Part shown: piece after piece, positions 13,152-26,137 of the stretch
Position numbering within the stretch: the first letter of the stretch is position 1
How the letters are laid out: every line of letters begins with the position of its first letter
DNA from: Clonostachys chloroleuca
Lineage: Eukaryota; Ascomycota; Sordariomycetes; Hypocreales; Bionectriaceae
NCBI GenBank assembly: GCA_037952775.1
Contig: JBANAY010000003.1
Location: 3,038,001-3,102,000 of the forward strand
Reading direction: 5' to 3'
Length of the DNA stretch: 64,000 bases
Made by a program: the position numbers and the translations under genes
The notes under the pieces: model-generated
What the model was told of the DNA's origin: nothing
What the model saw: only the letters and a program-made list of their open reading frames with translations
Databases searched by the model: none

Positions 13152-14020
13152 TCAGTTCAAGGAGTCGTCAAGGAATGTGTCTATTTTCACAAGCACGGTT
13201 AATTTTCTGAACGATCTCAAATCCGAGCAATTCAGAATTCAACTTACAGCCTCCTTCTGGTGGAATCAAGTACGCAGAAGCCGAGATTCCAATGGCAGAA
13301 AGCAAACAGATGGAGGCACTTGATACTGCCATTGCCCATGACGCATCCAAGTGCCACCCAGGAACCGTAAATTGTTCGTCATGATCGTAGAGGTAGGCCT
13401 AAATACAAGCGTCAATACATGTATATCACGAGCGTTCCAGGAAGAAGAAACCCTCCCGAGCTGCTAATGCACCACATACAACAATAGAGATGACCACGAG
13501 TTGAAGGGTAGCCGCCAGGGTCATCATAAATGCCGGGACCGGCCAACCCGTCTCGCGTTTATACTTGCCACCACGGATGATGACCACAAAGCAAGCCAGA
13601 CCAGCCAGACAGATCAAGGCCGTAAACGACTCGAGGAACCCAACCGTCCGCCACATCGAACAGAAATATCGGTCCTCATATAGACAGAGGTCCTTGTACG
13701 GGAAGTCGCGGCAGTGCGGCGAATCCAGAGTCGAACAGCTCTTGTGCAGGCCAATCTGCCGTTCAATCTTCTCGTCGCCAGCATGGACCGAGAACGTGAT
13801 CCATCGAGGCACGGCGATGGATGCTAGATTCAACGCGGTCGCTATAACACATTGTCAGTATTCTCGAGCCTTATCATCGGGTCCCCACCCGCTAGAGCGA
13901 CGTCATCACCAAGAGGCAGACCCGGCCGCCGGGGTGGCGGATTTGAAGGGGTGGGGGGATGAAGGCATTACCAGCGACAAAGGCCACGAGTCCTGAGGCG
14001 TACACATACGATCTCGTCAT
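13152..14020 (-). CDS. four-helix membrane protein, claudin/tetraspan-like, fungal family
   Basis: Four exons, complement(join(13152-13180, 13248-13398, 13480-13841, 13972-14020)), give 196 residues, and all joins keep frame. I ended exon 2 at the GTATGT donor after ISIV, not at the later in-frame stop. This gives VAYLYDHDEQF, a stretch I recall from orthologues in related moulds. Four hydrophobic segments lie near residues 8-28, 82-105, 118-140 and 158-180. The first is followed by the extracellular-type sequence VPRWITFSV and a loop rich in cysteine (CSTLDSPHCRDF, CLYEDRYFCSMW). The C-terminus ends PPEGGYTFLDDSLN. It resembles PalI/Sur7/claudin-type four-helix proteins in layout only. The function is not known. 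Confidence 0.82.
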
Positions 14021-14584
14021 TCTGGCAACTTGGTGAGATGTTGAGGCAGCAGTGTGATGATGGGACGGAGGAGTCGAGGTAGGTGGAATGCCAGATTGAC
14101 CTAAGGCATCCAAGCAAGAGCCCGGATGTTTATCAATAGGCGCAGCATCCCCTGTGGCACTGCCCGTTTCCCCACTTACGCCCAGGCACCAGAATTAACT
14201 GGCCCTATCTTATCGCCTTCACTCAAGTCCCAGTGACGTCTTGTGTCAAGTTGGTCCCCACCTCATCTCGTCGTGAGTTCAAGAACATTTAGCGTCCAGA
14301 GGAATTTAGTCGCAGAAGGCTTCGAGAACCATATGCGGCTATCTAACGATACGGGGCCTTCAAGTGCAAAAGTAGACAGAGCTAAGATGGGGTCCGGGTC
14401 CAATTGATATGGTGGGCTCTGTCGGAGACGGACTCCGCTTGCCGATAACATGAAATTCAACGCCAAACAACCCCACCATCCATCCCATCACGCCTCAGAG
14501 CCCTCCGCTATCGCAAGCTACCGGCCGACGTATAAGAGAATCCATACTGCGTAGTTTTCTTCCTAGCATCTCCGCCGTCGAGCC
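14021..14584. promoter_or_regulatory. divergent promoter region, tetraspan / NIT2 genes
   Basis: This is 564 bp between two start codons on opposite strands, so both promoters must overlap or lie here. A TATA-like TATAAGA at 14531-14537 sits about 50 bp before the NIT2 start codon; it may be a core element but could be chance. No coding sequence was seen. Confidence 0.5.
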
Positions 14585-15598
14585 ATGCGAAGGTTCTGCA
14601 ACTCGCTCATCCGTCCTACATTCCTCCAACTCGGCCGTAACCTCCCTCTAGCCACCCGGTACTCCTTTGCGCGCAAAATGTCCTCCCCCGCCGTGCTCAA
14701 GAAGCCATTGAAGCTGGCCTGCATCCAGCTGGCCTCGGGCGCCGACAAGGCCGCCAACCTCAAACACGCCGCGGAGCAGGTCGCCAAGGCAGCCTCGGGC
14801 GGCTCCAAGCTCGTCGTGCTCCCCGAGTGCTTCAACTCCCCCTACGGCACCGACTACTTCCCCCAGTACGCCGAGACGCTGCTGCCCTCGCCCCCCTCCG
14901 AGGAGCAGGCGCCCTCCTACCACGCGCTGAGCCGCATCGCCTCCGACAACAAGGTCTACCTCGTCGGCGGCTCCATCCCGGAGTTCAACCCCTCCACCAA
15001 GAAGTACCACAACACCAGCCTCATCTTCGGGCCCGACGGGAAGCTGCTCGCCACCCACCGCAAGGTCCACCTCTTCGACATCGACATCCCGGGAAAGATC
15101 TCCTTCCACGAGTCCGACGTCCTCAGCCCGGGAAACCAGATCACCCTCGTCGACCTGCCCGAGTACGGCAGTATCGCCGTCGCCATCTGCTACGACGTGC
15201 GCTTCCCCGAGCTCGCCACCATCGCCGCCCGCAAGGGCGCCTTCGCCCTCGTCTACCCGGGCGCCTTCAACCTCACCACGGGACCCTTGCACTGGAAGCT
15301 GCTCGCCCAGGCCCGCGCCGTCGACAACCAGATCTACGTCGCCATGTGCAGCCCCGCCCGCGACCTGAACGCCAGCTACCACGCCTACGGGCACACCCTC
15401 GTCGTCGACCCCATGGCCCAGGTGCTCGACGAGGCCGAGGCCGAGGAGGCCATCATCCAGGTCGAGCTAGTAGACGAGAAGCTCGCCGAGACGCGGAGGA
15501 ACATTGCCCTCAATACGCAGCGGAGGTTCGACGTGTATCCGGACGTGAGCAAGGGGAAGATACAGTTTGAGGACCCGGACTTAGAAACCCCAAAATAA
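14585..15598 (+). CDS. NIT2: omega-amidase, nitrilase superfamily (Nit2/Nit3 type)
   Basis: Single exon, 337 residues. The carbon-nitrogen hydrolase triad is complete: Glu81 in VVLPECFNSPYG, Lys160 in THRKVHLFDID and Cys202 in AICYDVRFPE. HRKVHLFDIDIPGK and CYDVRFPEL are typical of the Nit2/omega-amidase branch, which deaminates 2-oxoglutaramate and 2-oxosuccinamate to 2-oxoglutarate and oxaloacetate. The first 31 residues contain six arginines, one lysine and no acidic residue (MRRFCNSLIRPTFLQLGR...), a good mitochondrial presequence. A second in-frame Met32 (MSSPAVLKK) begins the conserved domain, so mitochondrial and cytosolic forms may both be made. The open frame is very GC-rich at third positions, producing long false frames on the other strand. 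It is convergent with SPE3. Confidence 0.95.
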   Translation: MRRFCNSLIRPTFLQLGRNLPLATRYSFARKMSSPAVLKKPLKLACIQLASGADKAANLKHAAEQVAKAASGGSKLVVLPECFNSPYGTDYFPQYAETLLPSPPSEEQAPSYHALSRIASDNKVYLVGGSIPEFNPSTKKYHNTSLIFGPDGKLLATHRKVHLFDIDIPGKISFHESDVLSPGNQITLVDLPEYGSIAVAICYDVRFPELATIAARKGAFALVYPGAFNLTTGPLHWKLLAQARAVDNQIYVAMCSPARDLNASYHAYGHTLVVDPMAQVLDEAEAEEAIIQVELVDEKLAETRRNIALNTQRRFDVYPDVSKGKIQFEDPDLETPK

Positions 15599-15889
15599 AT
15601 AAGAAAAGTTGGCCGTAGAATTAATAGATGGCACTATTAAACATCATTCTAATACTCATTCAGTGAAGAGCGTTTATAACTCAAGATATCAAGAGATGGT
15701 CGTTATTTGCAGTCACTTTGTATTAAATTAATAAGGCACTCAGTTATCATAAAACCATGACTTCGTAGTCCTTTTTATTGATCAGAAATATCCTGAATAG
15801 CTCCGCTCGCTCATTTTCGCCAAATTCCTTTTTTTTGCAACCATCTATTCGTTACTCCTTTTTTAAAATCTTAGAAAGACATACATCAT
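15599..15889. other. short intergenic between convergent genes
   Basis: These 291 bp separate the NIT2 and SPE3 stop codons. The stretch is AT-rich, with AATAAAT next to the NIT2 stop and T-rich runs that fit 3'-end formation for both genes. No gene was seen. Confidence 0.6.
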
Positions 15890-17637
<1,748 letters not shown>

Positions 17638-20600
17638 TGTGATTAAATTTGGGCGCTGCGGCGAAGAACTGGAAGAGGAGAAATGTAGGCGCTGGGGCAA
17701 TGAGGGTATCAAAGTGATGGGAGGGGCAGAAGAGGGAATATGGCGGTGGACTGGCTTTTGTTTGTATACTCGAGCTTGGAGCAACGCGGTGGCAGTCTTA
17801 GCTTGAAGATGATCCACCGCCTTAGACGTCACTTCCCGTAGTCGACGCATGTGCTGTCATAGTGCGTGTTTGGAAAAAAAAAAAAAAAAAACTTTCATTG
17901 GAGCCAGGTTCGGCGCCTGATTGGGTTCGCGGCAGCCGGAAAGGCTAATCAGCAAGGAGCAACAGACCACAGTCGAGCACACCGGATACACATTGGCATA
18001 AAAGCCTCTTACCCATCCGGCCAATCCCGTGTTTCTTTTACCTCTGAGCTACCTTGTGAAGGTATTGCAAGCGGGCTTGTCTCTGTTTTAAGCTCTCATA
18101 CTGAACCAGCCAAGACCGTGTGTCACTACCTAGCAGTAGACATGATATCGTAAAGGAGCTCCTGGGCGGCTCATATCAAGCTCACCGAGTCCCTCGCCGT
18201 TTCGGCTGCCTTACCACCCTCGTGGTCTAGGCTTGTCTTAAAAGCAACCAGAGATGGGGTCGTTGGGACGCCATAGAATACCAACCTCTATCGGAGCCGG
18301 TTGACCCTCTGCTGATAAGAAGTTGTTGATAGCTTCCCCAACCTAGCATAATGGCTCACCCTATAGGTCTAGGGTCTTCAACCACATCATTGTTTTTCAA
18401 CAAGTTTCTTGTCCCAGATACCCTCCGTTCATGAAGCTAGTATCTTTCTGGGCTCCGGCTCACGGGAGAAAATCCAGTGTTCTGTTTGCCCAGGACCTAT
18501 CAGTTATCCAAGACGCATAGGGGTTTGCTCCAGGGTGGGACGACGTCTTGCATGTAGCCCTTTGATATAGCCGACCTACCGGTACAAATATTTGTGAAAC
18601 CTTCTAGCCGGAGCCCGAACTAAACATCCATGGAAACATTCCAGTGCGGCCTTCATTGGCAATAGTAAGGTTTCATACTACACAGCCCACATCCGGCCCT
18701 TCTGGCAAACCATTGGCGGCCTACCGATATATTTGGTTACGCAGGCGGCAGATGTCGGGAGTAAGGTTTGCGGGTAACATGAGAGAGGATGAATGCGGTA
18801 GGTCTAGCACACGCGGATGGAACCAACAATATTGTCTCTACCACCTACCCGAAGCAATATTAAGAAAGTGCATGTGTAGCTCAGAGCGGCAGTGTCCTTA
18901 TTTTAACACAGCCACATCTCGGTATCGAAGCAAAGTTTGGGTCGGAGAACGGGCTGGATCGGCTGCTTCCTGTTTAGCGGAGGGCAGCGTCAGCTCATAC
19001 GATATTGGAGAGGACAGTGCCATCGCAGGGACCAAAGGATCTTAAGTTTAGGCGCGTGAGGCTTCCATAGGATCGCGCTCTGCATACATTGAGTAGCATT
19101 GGAGTAATACCGTCGCAGTTGAGTAGCTACCGCCCGCCGCGGGTGGAGTCCAGGCTCATCCTTCCCATGCAAACAGGCAGTTTTCACGCAGCTGTTGGTC
19201 ACCTCTACATGGCCAAGCCGTTTGGTTGACAGGATCGTTGTGCCATATCGTCTGCAGCTTGCCCTGTGGCTGTACAGAGTCTCGTGCGAAGATCGGTCGG
19301 CCGATTCTCCGAACATTATCCCTCAACCCAGCACAAACCGAAGCTAGGAGGATAAAATAAAATCATCAGAGGCCAATGCACGCCTAGGGATCTCAAACAG
19401 GCGCGCATTGGGTATCAAGTTCCCTTTCCGAAACTCCGAGGCTCCGTGGCGCCGCACAGACAGAGAGGAGCGCGCTGTCACTGAGTGAAGCCATCCCTGT
19501 GTGATTGATGGCTCGCCTCGGAAGGAATCCGGGTGTACTGGCTGGTAAGCCGCCTGAAACTCCGTATTCGGCAGTTTCTCCTTGCTCCATCAAGGCGTCT
19601 TTGCTGATCTCCATCTTAAAACTATGAATGCACATGGCCTTGCTGTGGGCAGGGCATGTTTTGCTTCGGTCCGGGTACTATGTAATACTCTCGCATCTAC
19701 TTAGTCAAGTCCTTCATTCATTGATTCATTTATTGTCCAATGAGTTCCAATTCACTAAAAATAGCCACGGCATGAGACTGCTTCTCTGCAAGAGAGGATC
19801 ATAAGCGTGGGTCCAGACTGGGTGAATGTGAATCCGAAGCATGATACGCAAGGCAAGACAAGCTACAGAAGCCTGTTTGCCTTGTTGATGCCAAGCTCGT
19901 CAGCAAGTACCACCACACCCGATATTGTCCCATTGGCTAAGGAGCGGGGCCATCCTAAAAGTGAAACATGCTGCTCGCATGGGGACGGGATGAAGGTGGA
20001 CTGCTGTCTGGGAGACCCGCAGGGGATGAGTTGAGATAACTGGAAGCAGACGAGCTTGCATACACACGAGTCAAGCATTTCAGTTGCCTGCTGTGTGCTA
20101 GCATTACTAAAGGCTTTCTACTGCATGGGTGATCCGCTCTCTCGTGGCCTCGCTACGGCTAGCTGGTGCGAGCCACCATCCATCCTGCCAGCAAGAAGAG
20201 GCACCCCGAGCGAGGCCAAGTGGGCTCCAGCATCTTCCCTGGCACATGGCTTCTGGGTTCGCGTGGGGTCGTCTTGATGAAGCTGTTTCCCAACGGCCCA
20301 CAGAGGTTGTTAGCGGAGAAAAAACGCTTGGACGGTGCTGGGCTGGCTGGGACACGAAAGGTCGAGTTTGGGCCAGGGAGAGCCAACAGCCCCTTAACGG
20401 CCCTGGCTTACTCTCAGGAGAACTTGGCCTGGTCTTTGTTGCTGCACATGGCCAATACACGTACAATGGCTATAGAGTCTGAAGTTACCACGCGGCAGGT
20501 TGCAACCCTACCATGATAATGCTTACTTACCCCTACCCAAGCCAATATTACCCTCCTGCATTCTCCTTGGAGGTGCATAGTAACGGCAGCTGAGTACATA

Positions 20601-22865
20601 CAGTCATGACTGAGGTGCCATTGCGTATGTACGTCCATCATCCTTCGCCGTGGCATGCAGATGATATATCCCTATTCAGATCATATTTTTCTTCCTACTC
20701 TTTCCTCGGCCTTCCCCTCCATTCCAGCAATACTCTAATAATACAGCAGCTAGAGGCACGTATATCACAATGTCGCTTGTTTGTGCACATGGCTCGGCCC
20801 GACCAAGAACGGTACCGTTACCGTGCCGCGCCCTGTAAATGATTCAATCTCCCAAAGGCTTGCTCATCGAATCATGGGCTGGTCTGTGAAGTCCCTCCTG
20901 CGTCAACAGTCAAGCGACCAGAGGAAAAAGGAAGAAGAGTAGAGATGGCGCACCCATCTGCCCCTGCTAGTGTGCGGATGGTGTCCAGGTTACCACATCG
21001 TCATGCTCTCCCTGTAGCAGAAAGCTCTAAGACCTCCAGGTTGAGCATGTGTCCAGCAGCTGATGGTGATCATGATCATGGTGGCCTCTCTGCCGTCTCT
21101 GTGGTTGCCTCAACTCCGGCACTTTTGGGATCTCTTACACAGTCGTTGCTGACATGCATAAAAACAACAACAAACACTGCTCACAGACAACGAAAGTACA
21201 GGGTTACAGAAGGCCAAGCCGATGTGACCTTGGGGATAAACACGCCTCCCAAAACGGACAGGCTAGGCATATTAGTTAATGGCAGGCTGCCAGGGTGCGC
21301 TTATGACAGGTCCTGACAAAGTAGAATGAATGTTTTCTCGCTTGGCGCACATACCATCATTTGGGCTGGGATAGGCCTGCGACACGCGCATAGCTAGACG
21401 ACTTGCTAATTGCTATGTAGCCATTCTTCGTCAGCCATCACGCTGCCTTGGGCGAGGCTGCTGAGAGCCCCAGGAAGGATCCAAAGCGAAGTCGACGAAA
21501 GACCGAACCCGGTTAGTAGGGACCAGAAACGGACACATTCCCCCTGTAGGAGCTTCTGCTGGTCACTGATCAAATAGCGCCCATCCGGACGCAAGAGCTC
21601 CACTAATCCACTAGGAGGCCGATAGTTGGTGGTCGAACCTGCAGCCTCTGAACCTGCAGCGGGGTGGCTTTCAGAAGGCTGAAGCTGGCTGCTGATCCAG
21701 CTTCGAGCTACTGCCGGGGACGAGACGGTTGCTTCAGAGAACGGGCTAACGACATGTAGTTGCCGCATCCTTCTGTCTTTGCCATTGTGATACCAGCACA
21801 GGCAGATGCCAGGGCAGGGTAGCACCAGCCTGGCAAACCCCTAAGATTGCTCTGTTCTGTGCACTCGGCACGGCTGCTGAATACAGCGGGGGGCATGCTA
21901 CCTGGGTAACCTATCAGTCCCCAAAGCCATCATTCCATCCTGGCTGCTGTTGCTAGCCGCAGCCAGCGGGCCAGCTAGGTCGCCTGTCCCACTGTGGGTG
22001 GCGTAAAAAGACCCCGACAGAGGTTCGACATTAGCGGTAATTCGGAGGAATTAGCAGCCCAGCAAGCCCCGGGCAGGCCCGCACGGACTGCAGCAGCAGT
22101 TCTTCAGTTCTTCAGGCCCATGCCTGTCCTGTCTTGCACTTGCACCTTACGCTGGCCCCACTCTCCATTTGCAGCTGCCCACTTGCGAATCACCTCGCCT
22201 CCTCCCCTGCAACCCGGTCCAGAGTAACGTCCAGCAGAGGTACCGCGGCACTCTCGCTTTGCAGCCTAGCAGCTCAAATCCCTATCCCATCCAGTTGCAT
22301 TCTATTCCCGCTTGGGGGGCTTGCTGGCCTTGGCTTTATCTCATCCCCATCCATGTCCATTTCCGCCAATGGGTCTCGTCCGTGCTCTCGCCTCGCAACA
22401 CCACTGCTAGACCATGTCCCAGGAGGCAGGCGGCCCATCTTGCAACCTCACCATTACCACCTTTCCCTCCATGCCTGTGGTTGCTTGTTTGCTTTGCTTT
22501 GTTTCTATCCCATGAACGTCAGATACCGTGTGTCTTGATCTGTTCGTCCCTTCGCTCGCCTTTCTCCTTCGCATCCGACACTCTATCTTGCATCTGGCTG
22601 GGCCCATCCTGTCGCTGGCATCCACGAATGTCGCTGCGGCCTTGAGAGCGATTGCAATTCGGACCCGGTTTCCTCGACCTATCCCGGCCGTTAGCAAGAC
22701 CGACGACTTATACTTCAATCCTATCCTTCCGGTGGTCTCGCGCTGCTTCCCTTCAGCGTAGAGCAAGGCCGACGATCCCCGCGACGCAGGAATCGGTCGT
22801 TCCCCGAACCCCGAGGCATCGAGGGTTCCTTTTACCGCGCACCCATCCATACACAAGACGCCACG
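17638..22865. other. 5.2 kb intergenic, no gene recognised
   Basis: This lies between the SPE3 start codon (minus strand) and the G-alpha start codon (plus strand), so it contains both promoters. Open frames are short and mutually overlapping, with no family-like protein. The last 750 bp (about 22100-22865) is rich in pyrimidines and cytosine, fitting a long leader for G-alpha. I saw no transposon ends or transposase fragments. Confidence 0.55.
17874..17891. repeat. A18 homopolymer
   Basis: An uninterrupted run of 18 A lies about 240 bp upstream of the SPE3 start codon. Read on the SPE3 strand it is a T-tract, a common nucleosome-excluding promoter feature in fungi. The exact length is prone to sequencing error. 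Confidence 0.8.
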
Positions 22866-24421
22866 ATGTGCTTTGGCAGCCGCAAGGACGGCGACACCGG
22901 CGCCGCCCGGTCGAGAGAGATCGATAAGCAGATTCGCCAAGATGAGAAGCGGATGACGAGGGAAGTCAAGCTTTTGCTGCTGGGTATGTGAATCCCCCCT
23001 TTGTCTGTCGAGCTCCCGTCCCGTCGCCGATGCTCCCGGCAAGCATTCCACCCCATTGCGGGCGAGGGTCTTTTGTTTCAAATGAGCAACTTGCTAACAA
23101 TGGCCCTTGTTGGCATCATTTACAGGCGCTGGAGAGTCAGGAAAATCAACGATTCTGAAGCAGATGAAACTCATCTACACACAGGGTTTCAGCAAGAGCG
23201 AGAAGCTTGAGTGGAAACCCGTCATCTTCAACAACATTGTTCAGTCGTTCAAGACTATCCATGATGCGATGAACGAACTGAACATTAGCTTTGAGAAGCC
23301 CGAGAGTGAGGTAAGGTTGCTTTCTCAACAACCCCCGAGTAACAAACCGCGAGTTATCAAATCTTCATGGGCCTCGTGCGCTTTCCAACCCCGGGAATCC
23401 GGGTGTTATGCGCGCCTTCGCCGTCAGAAATGCGGCGCAAGGTACGCAACGCAGTGTCAAGGAGATTCAATTCGGTGGTTACTGGGGGACGGTTGCGCGA
23501 GACGACGGCTAATTTGGATGATAACAGAAACACATGGCTCTGGTGCTAATTGAGCGCGAAATTGGTCTGGAGGAGAGGATGCCTCTTGACTATCTCGAGC
23601 CTGTCAAGGCGCTGTGGCAGGACGCTGGTGTCAAGGCTGCCATCGCCAAGGGCAACGAATACGCCTTACACGACAATCTCTCATAGTGGGTTGATGACTG
23701 CCGGATCTGGCTGTCGTAACGAGACTAACATGGCAACGTGTGTTAGCTTCATTGAGGATGTCGATCGATTGTGGGCAGTTGACTACGTGCCCAACGACCA
23801 AGATCTCCTTCGCTCGCGATTACGAACCACAGGTATCACAGAAACGATATTTGACTTGGGTCAATTGACCTACCGGATGTTTGATGTTGGTGGCCAGAGA
23901 TCAGAGCGTAAGAAGTGGATTCACTGTTTCGAGAACGTCAACTGCCTACTGTTCCTGGTTGCTATCAGCGGCTACGATCAGTGTCTGGTGGAAGACAAGG
24001 ACGGAGTGAGTATCGCCCACGTACTTGCCTGCGGGCAGTACCCAAAACTATGTCCCCTCTAACCAGTTGTCTATAGAACCAAATGAACGAGGCTCTCATG
24101 CTGTGGGAGTCGATTGTGAACTCGCACTGGTTCACCAAGTCGGCTCTGATTCTTTTCCTGAACAAGATGGACCTTTTCCGAGAGAAGCTTCCCCGAAGCC
24201 CGATCGGCGACTATGGGTTTACGGACTACGCGGGCCCAGCAGCCGATGCTGATTCCGCGAGTAAGTACTTCCTGGACAAGTTCAGGGCGCTGAACCGCAA
24301 CCCAGAGAAGGAAATTTACGGACACTTCACCAACGCCACGGACACCAACCTGCTGAAGATCACCATGGGCTCGGTGCAGGATATGATCATCCAGCGCAAT
24401 CTGAAGCAGTTAATCCTGTAA
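22866..24421 (+). CDS. heterotrimeric G-protein alpha subunit, probably fungal group II (GNA-2-like)
   Basis: Five exons, 22866-22983, 23126-23310, 23528-23685, 23747-24005 and 24077-24421, give 354 residues; all four introns keep frame. Every guanine-nucleotide motif is intact: P-loop GAGESGKST (40-48), switch I with Arg178 in RSRLRTTGI, switch [10 protein letters not shown] with Gln204, NKMD (269-272) and TNAT (325-328). The protein should therefore bind and hydrolyse GTP at the plasma membrane downstream of seven-helix receptors. It starts MCFG, so it lacks the Gly2 needed for myristoylation but has Cys2, a possible palmitoylation site. The C-terminus LKQLIL lacks the cysteine modified by pertussis toxin. 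From memory the MCFG start points to the GNA-2/GanA group and not GNA-1 or GNA-3. That subgroup call is less certain than the family call. Confidence 0.96.
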
Positions 24422-26063
24422 GGGCTCCCTTAAAATAGCGGCTAATTCCACCCTCGAACCCATATGTACACCTCAACTGGGTGGTTCGTGTTTAATTCCT
24501 TACCACACCATCACTTTATCTACCGCAATACCCGCCGCACACAAATACCCACACGCACACTTGCACTCACACTCACACGCTTGCATCACCAGGCCTTCAC
24601 TTGCTACATATTAAGCCTGTGGTCGTTTGCCTCCATGTCAGATAATGATTGAGTCGTTCTTGGTTTTGGCTCTGGATGATATAAAAATGAAAGTACGGGA
24701 CATTATGAAACGAACGACTGGCAAATATTAGGACGACCCCACAAGGGCGTCAAAAGCAACCAACAAAACTTGTTTCCTTTTCGTTAAGCCCATCAGAACC
24801 GAAAAAAAACATGCCGTGGAAGGTCATTGTGTACTCGTTACTGACCAGTTCGTACAGCATCCAGTAAGAACAGACACTTTGGCCGGCGGCGGCTGGATTT
24901 GTATCATACAGGACATGTCATATCACATGGTACCTATCACATTGGTCACGGCCTTGTATATACAGGCGCCGGCCTAATTCGACTCTTCGCATCCGCACAC
25001 CCTCGTCCTCCACTGCTTCTCCCCCTTCCGAGCCCGCTACACATCAACCAGCTTGTTTTGCATCTGCGGAAAGACGACACTAGTAGTAGCATAGCAGCTG
25101 CGGGGCTATTTAGAGGTAACTTTGGTCGCAAATGTGGGTTTCCGCGGATGGATTCGCCATGGGATAGTATTATTAGTGAGATCGACAAAAGAAAGGAAGG
25201 AGAGCCAGGTTGGCAAAGCAAGGATCCGATCTGACGCGTGGGTGGGACGATTGAACGAGGCTTCTGATGTTTATTAATTATTTCTTTCCTTTGTTCGTGT
25301 TCTGGGGGAAAGCTTTGACGTTTGTGATGATACCTGGGCGCATTGGGAGAGTTTCAGACACTTCTTCTTCTCATATTATTACCTACCTATACATACCAAC
25401 AGGAAGAACATATCTGCCTAGATGATTGACAACTCCGCCGCCCCCTTTTGTCTGTCACACATCACACATCACTCACTCAGCCACTATCACCACCACTAAG
25501 CAATCAGTTTTTTGCTTTTTATCAACTCTGTGCTGACTTGTCTTGTTCTCTTGTCATCTCTCTCATGCGGTACGGTGTTCTTGGTGGTGTGACTCCTCGC
25601 CGTGACTTGGACGGCAGGCTTTTTTGCACGCGTACAGTAGAGATATGGTTTTCTCATACAGTCTTACCATGGGAATCTGGCAATCTGGGTCCAATATATG
25701 GCTCCCTGCCGTATGTCCACCTACAAAAAATCGTGGATGCCGTAATATGACATGCCAATAGCAAGTTGGCCTTGGAGAGACCCCTACAGTGATATGCAAT
25801 CATGTTTTCGCACGTTGGGCGCTGGTGAAGTGTGTGAGAGGAGAGAACATAGCCAGTCACCACCTCCATCACCATCCATGTAAGTCATGTATCATGTTGC
25901 ATTCGGCCCTGCGATATGGCATATCTCCTCTTCCCTCCGCCACCTGAATCTCGTCTCACTCGCTTGCTCAACTCCAGTCATATGCTGTGTTGGCCGTCAC
26001 ATTCGCGGCCAACAGACACACGCACGTACACACACCATATGTAGCCACAAAGTCTAATAACCG

Positions 26064-26137
26064 CGCCCTCCTCTCGCTTGTTTTACTTTGTCCTCCTCAG
26101 GTCGTCTTTTCTTTTTCCTTCTTCCCGCAGCTCTCGC
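26064..26137 (+). promoter_or_regulatory. CT-rich tract, possible unannotated transcription start region
   Basis: A strongly pyrimidine-biased stretch reads on the plus strand (cccTCCTCTCGCTTG... then TCTTTTCTTTTTCCTTCTTCCC). Such tracts commonly mark leaders or polypyrimidine regions just upstream of transcription starts in filamentous fungi. No open frame with recognisable content follows, so this may mark a non-coding transcript or be simple sequence. Confidence 0.25.

Noticed and set aside
14648..15394. 248-codon minus-strand frame opposite NIT2, and a 247-codon plus-strand frame at 14827-15570
   Set aside because: Both are shadows of the NIT2 coding sequence, whose strong third-position GC bias removes stops from other frames. 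The real frame has the full catalytic triad.
17874..22865. Possible transposon remains between SPE3 and G-alpha
   Set aside because: I looked for terminal repeats, transposase or reverse-transcriptase-like strings and the AT-rich bias of RIP, and saw none.
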